64,000 nucleotides of DNA. It comes from Halomonas getboli (GTDB taxonomy: Bacteria; Pseudomonadota; Gammaproteobacteria; Pseudomonadales; Halomonadaceae). Under the pieces are notes generated by a model. The model saw nothing but the letters and a program-made list of their open reading frames with translations, was not told where the DNA came from and did not search any database. Positions 41,803-51,529 of this stretch are shown here, piece after piece (position 1 is the first letter of the stretch; each line of letters opens with the position of its first letter). The stretch spans positions 248,001-312,000 of the forward strand of contig NZ_JALMEW010000002.1 of the NCBI RefSeq assembly GCF_023094245.1, written 5' to 3'. Both the position numbers and the translations under genes were made by a program.

Positions 41803-42096
41803 ATGACCAAAGCCGAGCGCCGAGCCCGCAAGGCGGCCCTGGAGGCCGCTATCGAACAGCAGCGCCTCGACCTGCTGGTCGAGGCCGAGCACTGGCACCA
41901 GGCCGCCCGCCCGCTCGAGGCCGGCTGGCAATCCCTCCAGCGCTATCGGCTGCCTGCCGTGGGCGGCGGCGCGCTGCTGCTGTGGTGGTCGCTGCGTCAC
42001 CCCGCGGCGGCCAAGCGACTGGCCCGGCGCTCGCTGTTCGTGGCGGTCACCGCGCGGCGCCTGAAGCAGCTGCAGCGCTTACTGCCCCTCCCCTAG
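41803..42096 (+). CDS. YqjK-like small protein
   Basis: 97 residues, very rich in Ala, Leu and Arg, with one weak hydrophobic stretch (LPAVGGGALLLWWSLRH). It follows the YqjE-like gene by three bases. The assignment rests mainly on position in the yqjDEK-like operon. Confidence 0.7.
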   Translation: MTKAERRARKAALEAAIEQQRLDLLVEAEHWHQAARPLEAGWQSLQRYRLPAVGGGALLLWWSLRHPAAAKRLARRSLFVAVTARRLKQLQRLLPLP

Positions 42097-42192
42097 GCCC
42101 GTCTGACAGCGATTATCATCCCGCCGTAACACACTGACATGGCAGGCCTGTTATGATTTTGTTTCGACCTCGTGACGGAACGACGACAGGAC

Positions 42193-42936
42193 ATGGACTC
42201 CATGCGCATGCTGGCGCTGTATAGCATCAAGGGCGGCGTCGGCAAGACGGCCTCGGCCGTGAATCTGGCCGCGGAGGCCGCCCGAGCGGGATACCGCGTG
42301 CTGCTCTGGGACCTCGATCCCCAGGCGGCCACCAGCTTCTACCTGCGCGTCAAGCCCAAGGTCCGCGGCGGCGTGGACAAGCTGGTCAAGGGCAAGGCCG
42401 CCTTCGACAAGGTGATCCGCGCCACCCAGATCGAGGGGCTCGACCTGCTGCCGGCGGCGCTGGCCTCGCGCGAGATGGACGCCCTGCTGGCAAAGCGCGG
42501 CGCGAGCCACCTGCGTCAGATCCTCAAGCCGGTGCGCGACGACTACGATCTGGTGATCCTCGACTGCCCGCCCAGCCTCTCGCACCTGTCGGAGAACATC
42601 TTCTCCAGCGTCGACGCCCTGCTGGTGCCGGTGGTGCCCACGGTGCTGTCGCTGCGTACCCTGGACCAGCTCCAGGACTTCCTCGACGATCACGACATCG
42701 CCTGCACGCTTTGGCCCTTCATCACCCTCGCCGACCGCCGCCGGACCCTGCACCGCGAGGTCATGGAAGGCTTCCACGAGCGCTGGCCGCTGCGGCTGTC
42801 GATCGATATTCCTTCGGCCAGCGCGGTGGAACGCATGGGCCTGGAGCGCGCCCCGGTGCGCGATTACGCCCCGCGCAGCGCCGCGGCCAGGGCCTATACC
42901 GCGCTGTGGCGAGAGATCGATCAGCGTCTGCACTGA
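42193..42936 (+). CDS. Orphan ParA-family ATPase
   Basis: 247 residues from the ATG at 42193; a GTG at 42172 and an ATG at 42202 are alternatives and no ribosome-binding site is decisive. The deviant Walker A motif is IKGGVGKTASAVN near residue 12, followed by LLWDLDPQAATS and the Walker B VILDCPPSL. The family dimerises on ATP to position DNA or protein complexes. No ParB gene or parS site is seen next to it, and the next gene converges on it. Its cargo is therefore unknown. Confidence 0.88.
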   Translation: MDSMRMLALYSIKGGVGKTASAVNLAAEAARAGYRVLLWDLDPQAATSFYLRVKPKVRGGVDKLVKGKAAFDKVIRATQIEGLDLLPAALASREMDALLAKRGASHLRQILKPVRDDYDLVILDCPPSLSHLSENIFSSVDALLVPVVPTVLSLRTLDQLQDFLDDHDIACTLWPFITLADRRRTLHREVMEGFHERWPLRLSIDIPSASAVERMGLERAPVRDYAPRSAAARAYTALWREIDQRLH

Positions 42937-42960
42937 GACAGGCACACCAACCCGACACCC

Positions 42961-43914
42961 TCAGTCGCCGCGCATGGCGGCGATCGCTGCCTCCAGCCGT
43001 GCCGACCGCGTCGTCTCGCGAGCGGCTTCCAGGGCGCGATCGTAGTGGACCAGACGACGCTCACGGTTGGCCCGCGCCAGCCCCATGAAGCCGCGCAGAT
43101 GACGCGGTGCCGAGGCCCGGGCCTGCTTCCCACCGGCCGCCAGCGCAAGGCGTGCCCGCGCCTCCTCGTCGGCATGGGCGGCCGCCGCCGCCTCGAGCGC
43201 CGGCTCGCGTACTAGATCGTCATGCAACACGCCGAAGGCATCCTGAAACGCCTTCATGGCCTCTTCTGCCTCCTCGAAGATCGGCGCTTCATCCTTCCAG
43301 GGCCTCAGCAGGTAGCGGATGCGCTTGCCGGTAATGCGCGGGCGATGCAGGGCCTCGCGCTCGTCTGCAGAGCCGATGGCGGCGAGCTCCGCGGTCAGGG
43401 TCTCGTGCAGGGCGGACAGTTCCCGGGCCGTCGCCACGCCGAAGCGCGGCCCGCCACTCTGCTTGGCCAATACAGCGAGGGTCTTGCCGAGCTCGCGATC
43501 GAGGGCCGGGAAACCGGCCTCCAGCACGCAGCGGGCCTCGGCGTAATCGGCCTCGACCCGGGGCACCAGGCGCTCGGCCCACCAGTCGATGGCACCACGC
43601 TCGGCGTTGCCCAGTGCCGGCCGCTCCGATTCGAGCCAGGCCAGCATCACCTCGCCGTCGCGGGCCTCATTGGTGGCGCGGGCCAGGTCGCGCAGGCGCT
43701 TGCGCTGGGCCTTGGGAATCGCCACGCCCGGATAGCCGCGATAGGCCTTAAGCCAGGAGCGCAGCCGACGCAGCGCCACCCGGAAATCGTGCAGCCCCTC
43801 GCTGTCGTCGGGCGCCTCGATGCGCGGCCAGGCCTCGCGGGCCTTGGCCAGCAGCTCCAGGCCCTGCCGACCGACCACGCGACTCAGGCGCTTGCGATGC
43901 AGCGGCTTGCTCAT
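42961..43914 (-). CDS. CHAD-domain protein
   Basis: 317 residues of conserved helices rich in His, Arg and Lys (LHDFRVALRRLRSWLKAYRG near residue 40, RITGKRIRYLLRP near 195), the pattern of the CHAD domain. CHAD proteins bind inorganic polyphosphate through basic residues. No CYTH triphosphatase domain is fused. Single gene, convergent with parA-like. Confidence 0.88.
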   Translation of the reverse strand: MSKPLHRKRLSRVVGRQGLELLAKAREAWPRIEAPDDSEGLHDFRVALRRLRSWLKAYRGYPGVAIPKAQRKRLRDLARATNEARDGEVMLAWLESERPALGNAERGAIDWWAERLVPRVEADYAEARCVLEAGFPALDRELGKTLAVLAKQSGGPRFGVATARELSALHETLTAELAAIGSADEREALHRPRITGKRIRYLLRPWKDEAPIFEEAEEAMKAFQDAFGVLHDDLVREPALEAAAAAHADEEARARLALAAGGKQARASAPRHLRGFMGLARANRERRLVHYDRALEAARETTRSARLEAAIAAMRGD

Positions 43915-44021
43915 GGCGACCTCCCTCCAGGGCGAGCGATGCTCCCAGTATAGGCCGACCTAAGCCGTTGATAGATCGAAGAGATAGAGCGACGCGAGGA
44001 GTCTCGCCCCGGAAGAGACGC

Positions 44022-45197
44022 CTAGAGGGACTGGCCGCAGGCCACGCCCGACGCCCAAGCCCACTGGAAGTTGTAGCCGCCGAGCTGGCCGGTGACGTCC
44101 AGCACCTCGCCGATGAAGCGCAGCTGCGGCAGGCCATTGACCTCGAAGGTCTTCGACGACAGCGACCGGGTGTCGACGCCGCCCATGGTGACCTCGGCGG
44201 TGCGCCAGCCCTCGGTGCCGGCGGGCTTGATCCGCCAGTCGTTGAGGCGCGCGGCCCAGGCCTCGAGATCGGCGTTGGAGCGCTCGGCCATGGGGCCATC
44301 GCCGCCGTGCCACTCGACCAGTGCCTGGGCCAGGCGCCGCGGCAGGCGCTCGCCCAGCCAGGTGGAGAGCCGCCGCTTGGGCGACTCGCGGCGCGCGGCC
44401 GCCAGCGCCTCGAAGGCCGGCTCGCCGGGCAGCAGGTCGATGGCGAGCTCGTCGCCGGGGTGCCAGTGGCTCGACGCCTGCAGCAGCGCCGGCCCGGACA
44501 GCCCGCGGTGGGTGAACAGCATCGGCTCGCGGTATTCACCGTCGCGGCAGCGCGCCACCACCTCGGTGGAGAGCCCGGACAGCGCCGCGGTACGCTCCTT
44601 CCAGGCCGAGGTCAGGGTGAAGGGCACCAGGGCGGCGCGGGTATCGGTCACCTCGAGGCCGAACCGGCGGGCGATCTCGTAGCCGAAGCCGGTGGCGCCG
44701 AGAGTCGGAATCGACAGCCCGCCGGTGGCCACCACCACCGCCCCGGCGTCGATGCGCCCGACGGAGGTCTCGATTCGCATGCCCTCGCCCTGGCGCTCGA
44801 GCGCGTCGACCGACGTCTTGAGGCGGATCTCGACGCCGGCCCAGTCGCACTCGGTGAGCAGTACCGCCAGCAGGTCCTTGGCCGAGTCGGCGCAGAACAG
44901 CTGGCCCGGCGCCTTCTCCACGTGCTCCAGGCCGTGGCGCTCGACCAGCTCGACGAAGTGCTCCGGCCGATAGCGCTTGAGCGCCGAGATGCAGAAGTGC
45001 GGGTTGTTGGAGAAGAAGTTCGCCGGGGAGGTGTCGAGATTGGTGAAGTTGCAGCGCCCGCCGCCGGACATCAGGATCTTCTTGCCGGCCTTGTTGGCAT
45101 GATCGATGACCAGCACCGAACGCCCGGCATAGCCGGCGGTCAGCGCGCACATCAAGCCGGCGGCGCCGGCGCCGATAATCACCACGTCATACTTCAT
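44022..45197 (-). CDS. BaiN/HI0933-family FAD-dependent oxidoreductase
   Basis: 391 residues from the ATG at 45197, which begins MKYDVVIIGAGAAGLM, so the FAD-binding GxGxxG sits at the N-terminus as usual; GGAG lies upstream. The frame is open further but that part is unconvincing. GGGRCNFTNLD near residue 43 and the C-terminal GEVLDVTGQLGGYNFQWAWASG are signatures of the HI0933/YhiN family. The substrate is unknown; some relatives reduce bile-acid or other enone substrates. Confidence 0.9.
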   Translation of the reverse strand: MKYDVVIIGAGAAGLMCALTAGYAGRSVLVIDHANKAGKKILMSGGGRCNFTNLDTSPANFFSNNPHFCISALKRYRPEHFVELVERHGLEHVEKAPGQLFCADSAKDLLAVLLTECDWAGVEIRLKTSVDALERQGEGMRIETSVGRIDAGAVVVATGGLSIPTLGATGFGYEIARRFGLEVTDTRAALVPFTLTSAWKERTAALSGLSTEVVARCRDGEYREPMLFTHRGLSGPALLQASSHWHPGDELAIDLLPGEPAFEALAAARRESPKRRLSTWLGERLPRRLAQALVEWHGGDGPMAERSNADLEAWAARLNDWRIKPAGTEGWRTAEVTMGGVDTRSLSSKTFEVNGLPQLRFIGEVLDVTGQLGGYNFQWAWASGVACGQSL

Positions 45198-45493
45198 GCC
45201 ACTGCGCTCCCCGTGCCGCCGCGCCTCGTCTCGCGCGGACGCCCGCCAGTCAAAAGGGCGACATGGTACCAGAGGGCGACGCCACGAGCCCGCGACGTGT
45301 CGCCTCGCGCAACGCCCCGTTGCCGGCCGGAGAACGAGTTGCGAAAACATTGTGCAAGGCACGCCGCGTTGACATCCTGACGCTCGGCTTGAGGCATGCT
45401 GTCGCCATCCGTCGACAGGGCTTCGCCCCTGATATCGACGCCCACTCGACACTCACGTTAGCGGGGCCGCCGCCCTCTTTGCGGACACTGATC

Positions 45494-46630
45494 ATGATCC
45501 ACGCTCTTCTCTCGCGCCGCGCCCGGCGACCCGGTCTGGCCACACTGACCCTGCTGCTCGGCGCGCTCTCGCCGGCGCTGCCACCCCTGACACCGTCTGC
45601 CCTGGCTCAGCCCGCCGGCCTGCCGCCGACGCCGGTGATCGGCGCCGAGGCCACCCGACAGGCCTGGTCCGACCCGCTGGAGTCGCTCGGCACCCTGGCC
45701 GCCAACGAGAGCGTGACGCTCTCGGCCACGGTCACCGATACCGTCACGGCAATCAACTTCGAGGGCGGCGAGACGGTCAGCCGCGGCGACGTGCTGGTCG
45801 AGCTGTCCGACGCCGAGGAACGGGCGTCGCTGCGCGAGGCTCAGGCGCTGCGCATCGAGCGCCAGAACGCGGTCAATCGCCTGGCCCAGCTGCAGGAACG
45901 CAACCTGGCGCCCCGCGCCGACATCGAGGACAGCCGCGCCCAGCTGCAGCAGGTGGACGCCACCATCGAGGGGCTGCGCGCGCGGCTCGACGACTATCAC
46001 GTCACCGCGCCCTTCGACGGCGTGGTCGGCGTGCGCGACATCAGCGTGGGGGCGCTGGTCACCCCTGGCGACGAGCTCGCCACCCTCGACGACGTCTCGC
46101 GCATGAAGCTCGACTTCGAGGTGCCCGAGGTGCAGCTCGGCTCGCTGGCCGAGGGTCTCGCCCTGAGCGCCACCACCGCCGCCTATCCCGAGCGCGTGTT
46201 CGAGGGCGAGATCGCCACCATCGATTCCCGAGTCGACCCGGTCAGCCGCAGCATCGGCGTGCGCGCCATCCTCGACAACGACGAGCGCCTGCTGCGCCCC
46301 GGCATGCTGATGCGCGTCACCCTCGACCGCCGCCCGCGCCAGACGCTGGTGATCCCGGAGTCCGCGGTGGTCGCCGAGGGGCGTCGCCAGTCGGTGTGGG
46401 TGATCACCTCTCGCGAGGAAGGCAGCGTGGAGCGCCGCGAGATCACCGTGGGGGCTCGCCGCCGCGGCGAGGTGGAGGTCACCGAGGGCCTGGACCCTGG
46501 CAACCTGGTGGTCAGCCACGGCGCCGACCGCCTGCACGACGCCTCGACGGTCGAGCTGATCGGCATCGCCGACGACGCCACCAGCGTCAGCGACATTCTT
46601 CGCGCGACCCGCGACGGAGATGACGCCTGA
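45494..46630 (+). CDS. RND efflux periplasmic adaptor (membrane fusion protein)
   Basis: 378 residues from the ATG at 45494 with a signal peptide (residues 1-38). Lipoyl-like halves (ESLGTLAANESVTLSATV near 58 and YHVTAPFDGVVGVRDISVG near 165) flank a short helical hairpin, followed by beta-barrel and membrane-proximal domains. It bridges the inner-membrane pump to an outer-membrane channel. Its stop overlaps the pump's start by one base. No outer-membrane factor is encoded nearby, so a TolC-like protein elsewhere is presumably used. Confidence 0.92.
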   Translation: MIHALLSRRARRPGLATLTLLLGALSPALPPLTPSALAQPAGLPPTPVIGAEATRQAWSDPLESLGTLAANESVTLSATVTDTVTAINFEGGETVSRGDVLVELSDAEERASLREAQALRIERQNAVNRLAQLQERNLAPRADIEDSRAQLQQVDATIEGLRARLDDYHVTAPFDGVVGVRDISVGALVTPGDELATLDDVSRMKLDFEVPEVQLGSLAEGLALSATTAAYPERVFEGEIATIDSRVDPVSRSIGVRAILDNDERLLRPGMLMRVTLDRRPRQTLVIPESAVVAEGRRQSVWVITSREEGSVERREITVGARRRGEVEVTEGLDPGNLVVSHGADRLHDASTVELIGIADDATSVSDILRATRDGDDA

Positions 46631-49600
46631 TGCGCCTGTCCGACGTCTCCGTCCAGCGCCCGGTGCTGGCCATCGTCATGGCCGCGCTGATCGTCGCCTT
46701 CGGCCTGCTGGCCCTGACCCGCCTGCCGTTGCAGGAATATCCCACCATTGATCCGCCGATCGTCAGCATCCGCACCTCCTATCCGGGCGCCAACGCCGAG
46801 GTGGTCGAGACCCGAATCACCCAGGTGCTGGAGGAACGCATCGCCGGCATCGCCGGGATCGAGGTGATCTCCTCCACCAGCAGCGACGGCAACTCCAACA
46901 TCACCATCGAGTTCGGACTGGACACCGACATCGACGCCGCCGCCAACGACGTGCGAGATCGCATCTCCGGCGCCGCCGACAACCTGCCCGAGGAGGCCGA
47001 CCCGCCCGAGGTGCGCAAGGAAGACACCAGCTCCGAGATGGTGATGTGGCTGATGCTCTCCGGCGAGGGCTACACCACCGCCGAGCTGACCGACTACGCC
47101 GAGCGCTACCTGGTCGACGGCTTCTCGGTACAGGAAGGCGTCTCCGGCGTGTACGTCGGCGGCGGCCGCGAGTACGCCATGCGCGTGTGGCTCGACAACG
47201 ACGCCCTCGCCGCCCGCGGACTGGCGGTCAGCGACGTCGAGGACGCCCTGCGCGAGGAGAACGTCGAGCTGCCGGGCGGCGCCGTGGAATCCGCCGACCG
47301 TCAGTTCATCGTGCGCCTGCCACGCAGCTTCGCCACCCCTGAGGACTTCCGCGAGCTGGTGCTCGACCGCGGCGACGGCGGCTATCTGGTGCGCCTGGCC
47401 GACGTGGCCCGGGTCGAGCTCGGCACCGTCGAGGAACGCTCGCTGTTCCGCGGCAACGGCCAGACGGTGGTCGGCCTGGGCATGATCAAGCAGTCCACCG
47501 CCAACGTCATGGCGCTCTCCGACGCGGTGCGCGCCGAGGCCGAGCGGATCGGGCCGCGGCTGCCCGAGGGCATGAGCCTGGCGGTCAACTACGACGCCTC
47601 CACCTTCGTCTCCGGCGCCATCCGCGAGGTGGTCAGCACGCTGCTGATCGCCATCGGCCTGGTGGTGGTGGTGATCTTCGTGTTCCTCGGCAACCTGCGC
47701 ACCACCCTGGTGCCGGCGGTCACGGTGCCAGTGACGCTGATCGGCACCTTCGCCGCCCTGGCGGCCATGGGCTTCACCATCAACCTGCTGACCCTGCTGG
47801 CGCTGGTGCTGGCCATCGGCCTGGTGGTGGACGACGCCATCGTGATGCTCGAAAACATCCACCGGCGCATGCATCTCTACGGCGAGTCGCCGCTGGTGGC
47901 CGCCTACCGCGGCGCGCGCCAGCTGGCCTTCGCGGTGATCGCCACCAGCCTGGTGCTGATCGCCGTGTTCGTGCCGCTGAGCTTCATCCAGGGCGACGTC
48001 GGCAAGCTGTTCACCGAGTTCGCCCTGACGCTCTCGGCGGCGGTGGCCATCTCCACCCTGCTGGCCCTGACGCTGAGTCCGATGATGGCCTCCAAGATCC
48101 TCTCGCCGAGCCTGCACGAGGGACGCCTGGCCCACTGGGTCGACGGCGGCCTGCACTGGGCCCAAGGGCTCTACCGGCGCTGTCTGGAGGCGGTGCTGCG
48201 GCTGCGCTGGCTGGTGGTGGCAGGCTTCGCGGGGCTGGTCGCGGCGATCGCCTGGCTCTACCCCCAGCTGCCGGCGGAATACACCCCGCAGGAGGACCGC
48301 GGCACCTTCTTCGTGCTGATCAACGGCCCGCCCGGCGCCACCTTCTCCTACATGGAAGACTACATGGACGAGGTGGAGGCCCGGCTGCTGCCGCTGCGCG
48401 AGGGCGGCGAGGTCGAGGACGTGATGATCATGTCGCCCCGCGGCCGCGGGCGTACCGAGAACTTCAACTCCGGCTTCGCCATCGTCGGCCTCGCCGACTG
48501 GGACGAGCGCGGCCCGGCCGGGCCGGTGCTCAACCAGGTGCGCCGAGAGCTGGCCGAGCTGCCCGGCATCCGCGCCTTCCCGATCATGCCCCAGGGCTTC
48601 GGCGGCGGCAGCGAGCAGGGCCTGCAGTTCGTGCTCGGCGGCGGCAGCTACGAGCAGCTGGTAGCCTGGCGCGATGCGCTGATGGACCACATCCGCCAGG
48701 ACAATCCGGGGCTTCTGAACCTCGAGAGCGACTACGAGGAGAACCAGCCTCAGCTCAGCGTGAACATCGACTACAACCGCGCGGCGGACCTCGGCGTCAC
48801 CGTCAGCGAGATCGGCCGCACCCTGGAGACACTGCTCGGCGGGCGCACCGTCACCCGCTTCACCGACGAGGGCGAGGAGTACGACGTCATTCTCGAGAGC
48901 GAGCGCGGCGCGACGCCCACCCCCGGGGCCCTGGAAAGCCTGCGGGTGCGCTCGGCGCGCACCGGCGAACTGATTCCGCTGTCGAGCCTGGTCGAGATCG
49001 AGAGCTTCGCCGGGCCCAGCGAGCTCAACCGCTACAATCGCCTGCGGGCGATCACCGTCCAGGCGGACCTGGCCGACGGCTACTCCATGGGCGAGGCGCT
49101 GGCCTATCTGGAGAACGCCGTGGACGAGGTACTGCCACCGGGCGTGCAGACTGACGTCAAGGGCGCCGCCCGGGACTATCGAGAATCCAGCGGCGCCACC
49201 ACCTTCCTGCTGGTGCTCGGCACCCTGGTGGTGTTCCTGGTGCTGGCCGCCCAGTTCGAGAGCTTCATCCACCCGCTGGTGATCATGCTCACCGTGCCGC
49301 TGGCGATCGGCGGCGCCCTGCTCGGCCTGTGGCTGACCGGGCAGTCGCTGAACATCTACAGCCAGGTGGGGCTGGTGATGCTGGTCGGCCTGGCGGCCAA
49401 GAACGGCATCCTGATCGTGGAATTCGCCAACCAGCTGCGCGATGAGGGCACGGCCTTCCGCGAGGCGCTGATGCACGCCGCCATGACCCGGCTGCGGCCG
49501 ATCGTGATGACCTCGGCCACCACCATCGCCGGCTCGGTGCCGCTGATTCTCTCCAGCGGCGCCGGCGCCGAGACGCGCCTGGTGATCGGCACCGTGATCT

Positions 49601-49743
49601 TCACCGGCGTGACCGCGGCGACCTTCTTCACCCTGTTCGTGGTGCCGGTGGCCTACGACCTGCTGGCCCGGCGCACCGGATCGCCCGGCGACGTCGCCCG
49701 CCAGCTGGAACGCGAGCTGGACGACCAGCCGGCTCGCCACTGA
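46630..49743 (+). CDS. RND-family efflux pump, inner-membrane subunit
   Basis: 1037 residues, the normal RND length, with twelve membrane helices and two large periplasmic loops. LRLPLQEYPTIDPP near the N-terminus and LALVLAIGLVVDDAIVMLEN in helix 4 contain the proton-relay aspartates; GLAAKNGILIVEFANQLR in helix 10 is the matching conserved segment. It is of the HAE1 (AcrB/MexF-like) group, but its substrate is unknown. It is driven by the proton gradient and works with the adaptor encoded just upstream. Confidence 0.93.
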   Translation: MRLSDVSVQRPVLAIVMAALIVAFGLLALTRLPLQEYPTIDPPIVSIRTSYPGANAEVVETRITQVLEERIAGIAGIEVISSTSSDGNSNITIEFGLDTDIDAAANDVRDRISGAADNLPEEADPPEVRKEDTSSEMVMWLMLSGEGYTTAELTDYAERYLVDGFSVQEGVSGVYVGGGREYAMRVWLDNDALAARGLAVSDVEDALREENVELPGGAVESADRQFIVRLPRSFATPEDFRELVLDRGDGGYLVRLADVARVELGTVEERSLFRGNGQTVVGLGMIKQSTANVMALSDAVRAEAERIGPRLPEGMSLAVNYDASTFVSGAIREVVSTLLIAIGLVVVVIFVFLGNLRTTLVPAVTVPVTLIGTFAALAAMGFTINLLTLLALVLAIGLVVDDAIVMLENIHRRMHLYGESPLVAAYRGARQLAFAVIATSLVLIAVFVPLSFIQGDVGKLFTEFALTLSAAVAISTLLALTLSPMMASKILSPSLHEGRLAHWVDGGLHWAQGLYRRCLEAVLRLRWLVVAGFAGLVAAIAWLYPQLPAEYTPQEDRGTFFVLINGPPGATFSYMEDYMDEVEARLLPLREGGEVEDVMIMSPRGRGRTENFNSGFAIVGLADWDERGPAGPVLNQVRRELAELPGIRAFPIMPQGFGGGSEQGLQFVLGGGSYEQLVAWRDALMDHIRQDNPGLLNLESDYEENQPQLSVNIDYNRAADLGVTVSEIGRTLETLLGGRTVTRFTDEGEEYDVILESERGATPTPGALESLRVRSARTGELIPLSSLVEIESFAGPSELNRYNRLRAITVQADLADGYSMGEALAYLENAVDEVLPPGVQTDVKGAARDYRESSGATTFLLVLGTLVVFLVLAAQFESFIHPLVIMLTVPLAIGGALLGLWLTGQSLNIYSQVGLVMLVGLAAKNGILIVEFANQLRDEGTAFREALMHAAMTRLRPIVMTSATTIAGSVPLILSSGAGAETRLVIGTVIFTGVTAATFFTLFVVPVAYDLLARRTGSPGDVARQLERELDDQPARH

Positions 49744-49867
49744 GGCGACACCGGCAGGCAGGAGCCCGGCGCCGGGCTCCTGCTTCCCTCCGGGCGTGAG
49801 CGGCGTTCCACGGACGAGCGGCTATGCTGCAAGGCAGGCACGATCATCCATGCGAGGAGCCCCGCAC

Positions 49868-50266
49868 ATGCTCGAACTTTTGCCCTCGGGCGCCGCCCAT
49901 GTGGTGGCGATGAAGGTCAGCGGCCGCGTCACCGCCCCGGATCTGCAGGTCGCCATCGATGCCATCGAGGCGACCAAGAAGACCCAGCCCCTCGTCAGCC
50001 TCTACACCGAGATCGACGAGATGCGCTGGATGACCTTCACCGCCTTCCTGCGCGATCTCGGCTATGGCCTGACCCAGATCGGCGATCTCAACCGCTACTA
50101 TCGCGCCGCGGTGCTCAGCGACAGGCACTGGGTGCGCCACCTGACGCGGCTGGAGAACCATCTGTTCAAGTCGATGGAAATCCGCACCTTCACCGTCCGC
50201 CACAAGCCGGACGCCCTGGAATGGGTCAGCCACTTGCCCGGACCGCCTGCCAGACACACGGCCTGA
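49868..50266 (+). CDS. SpoIIAA-like/STAS-fold protein
   Basis: 132 residues from the ATG at 49868, chosen because CGAGGAG lies eight bases upstream; an in-frame ATG 18 bases earlier lacks a good site. The pattern of strands and helices (MLELLPSGAAHVVAMKVSGR, LVSLYTEIDEMRWM, IRTFTVRHKPDALEWV) matches the SpoIIAA-like family (DUF3478). The molecular role is not established. Confidence 0.8.
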   Translation: MLELLPSGAAHVVAMKVSGRVTAPDLQVAIDAIEATKKTQPLVSLYTEIDEMRWMTFTAFLRDLGYGLTQIGDLNRYYRAAVLSDRHWVRHLTRLENHLFKSMEIRTFTVRHKPDALEWVSHLPGPPARHTA

Positions 50267-50800
50267 CCTCCTCGTTGGGCTCGGGAAGCCAGGAAAACCA
50301 TCAGCGATACACCATAAAAAGCGCCCCCACGAGGGGGGCCAAGCAGGGAAAGTAATCGTTCGGGGCCGTGGAGAGCCCACAGGAGGATCGGGACCGGCCG
50401 GTGCGAGCGCACCAACCCTGGCATGTTCCGGAGCCTCCCTGCCCCGGCCTGCCCGGTTTGACTCGAACCGGGCATCACGCCATGAGCTCATCATGGCCCG
50501 TGGGCCCTGCCGTGACCGCACGGTATCGACGCCACGGCGCGTAAGAGATAGCGGACACCGAGGCGACGCTCGGCGAACCGCCGGGTCAGCCACAGCGACA
50601 TCGCGCGGACGCAGCCTCTTTCCTCCCCTCTCAGATATCCCGGCTCGACATCCATCGAGCACCAGCGGTTGATGAGGCGCCGGCGGTCGACGACACTGCC
50701 CCGACACGTTGCCCGCCATCGCATCGCGGCGGCCGTGTGAGGATCGCCCGCCTTCCTCATTTTCGGCGCCATCATTTCCAGCACCAGCCCGGGAGCACGC
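50267..50800. other. 534-base gap with structured, possibly transcribed sequence
   Basis: No convincing coding region on either strand. Between about 50315 and 50490 there is a minus-strand terminator-like hairpin and further inverted repeats, including CCCGGTT-CGAGTCA-AACCGGG (50458-50478). This suggests an unannotated small RNA or leader on the minus strand. The rest up to the cytochrome gene shows nothing recognisable. Confidence 0.45.
50316..50339 (-). terminator. Terminator-like hairpin, minus strand
   Basis: On the minus strand GCCCCC-loop-GGGGGC is followed directly by GCTTTTTATGG, a good intrinsic terminator. No minus-strand gene precedes it, which points to a small RNA ending here. 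Confidence 0.6.
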
Positions 50801-51454
50801 ATGAACCTCTGGCACGGACTCTCCATCGGCGGCGTGGCGGTCGCCCTCGGCGCCGGCACCTTCATCTACAGCGGCCTCTACAACGTCTCGGCGCAGGAGG
50901 AGCACCTGCCTGTCGTCGAATGGGCGTTGCACACCACCATGCGCCAGTCCGTGGACGCACGCGCCGAATCCATCGAGACGCCCGATCTGACGGACACGGC
51001 GAAGATCCGCCAGGGCGCCAGCGCCTACGAGTCGCTGTGCGCGGCCTGTCACCTGACGCCGGGCATGGACGACACCGTGCTGCGCCAGGGCCTCAACCCC
51101 ATGCCGCCCAACCTGACCGAGCCCGGTGACGTCCCCCCCGAAGAACAGTTCTGGATCATCGACAACGGCATCAAGATGACCGGCATGCCCAGCTGGGGCG
51201 CCACCCATGAAGACCAGGAGCTCTGGGAGCTGGTCGCCTTCCTGCAGGAGATGCCATCGCTCTCCGAACGGCAGTACGAGGCGCTGTTACAGGATGACGG
51301 GCAAGGCACGGCAACTGCCTCGAGCGGCACGCCCCGGGCCGACGACGGTCACGATCACGAGCATGGCGACATGAGTGCCATGAGCGACGCCCACGATGAA
51401 AGCGAGCCCGAATCGGCGCCGGCCGACGACGGCCACGCGCACCACGACCATTGA
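50801..51454 (+). CDS. Membrane-anchored c-type cytochrome with His-rich tail
   Basis: 217 residues. Residues 1-30 form an uncleaved or signal membrane segment. One haem c site CAACH lies near residue 85, and MTGMPSWG near 129 gives the likely axial methionine. The cytochrome domain ends near residue 160 and is followed by an Asp/His-rich tail with several HDH and HAHH groups, a probable metal-binding extension. It transfers electrons on the periplasmic side; the partner oxidase is not in this window. Confidence 0.85.
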   Translation: MNLWHGLSIGGVAVALGAGTFIYSGLYNVSAQEEHLPVVEWALHTTMRQSVDARAESIETPDLTDTAKIRQGASAYESLCAACHLTPGMDDTVLRQGLNPMPPNLTEPGDVPPEEQFWIIDNGIKMTGMPSWGATHEDQELWELVAFLQEMPSLSERQYEALLQDDGQGTATASSGTPRADDGHDHEHGDMSAMSDAHDESEPESAPADDGHAHHDH

Positions 51455-51529
51455 GACGGTTCCCCGGACAGCACCGGGGCTTTTGCTTTAGGCTGGAGAT
51501 CGATTCGCGACGAAACGACAGGGAACGTC

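Noticed and set aside
42193-42936. Chromosome partition parAB locus
   Set aside because: No ParB gene or parS-like inverted repeats lie next to the ParA gene.
50491-50865. 124-residue minus-strand open frame before the cytochrome gene
   Set aside because: Sequence composition is Arg-rich and non-coding-like, there is no start site, and it overlaps the cytochrome start.
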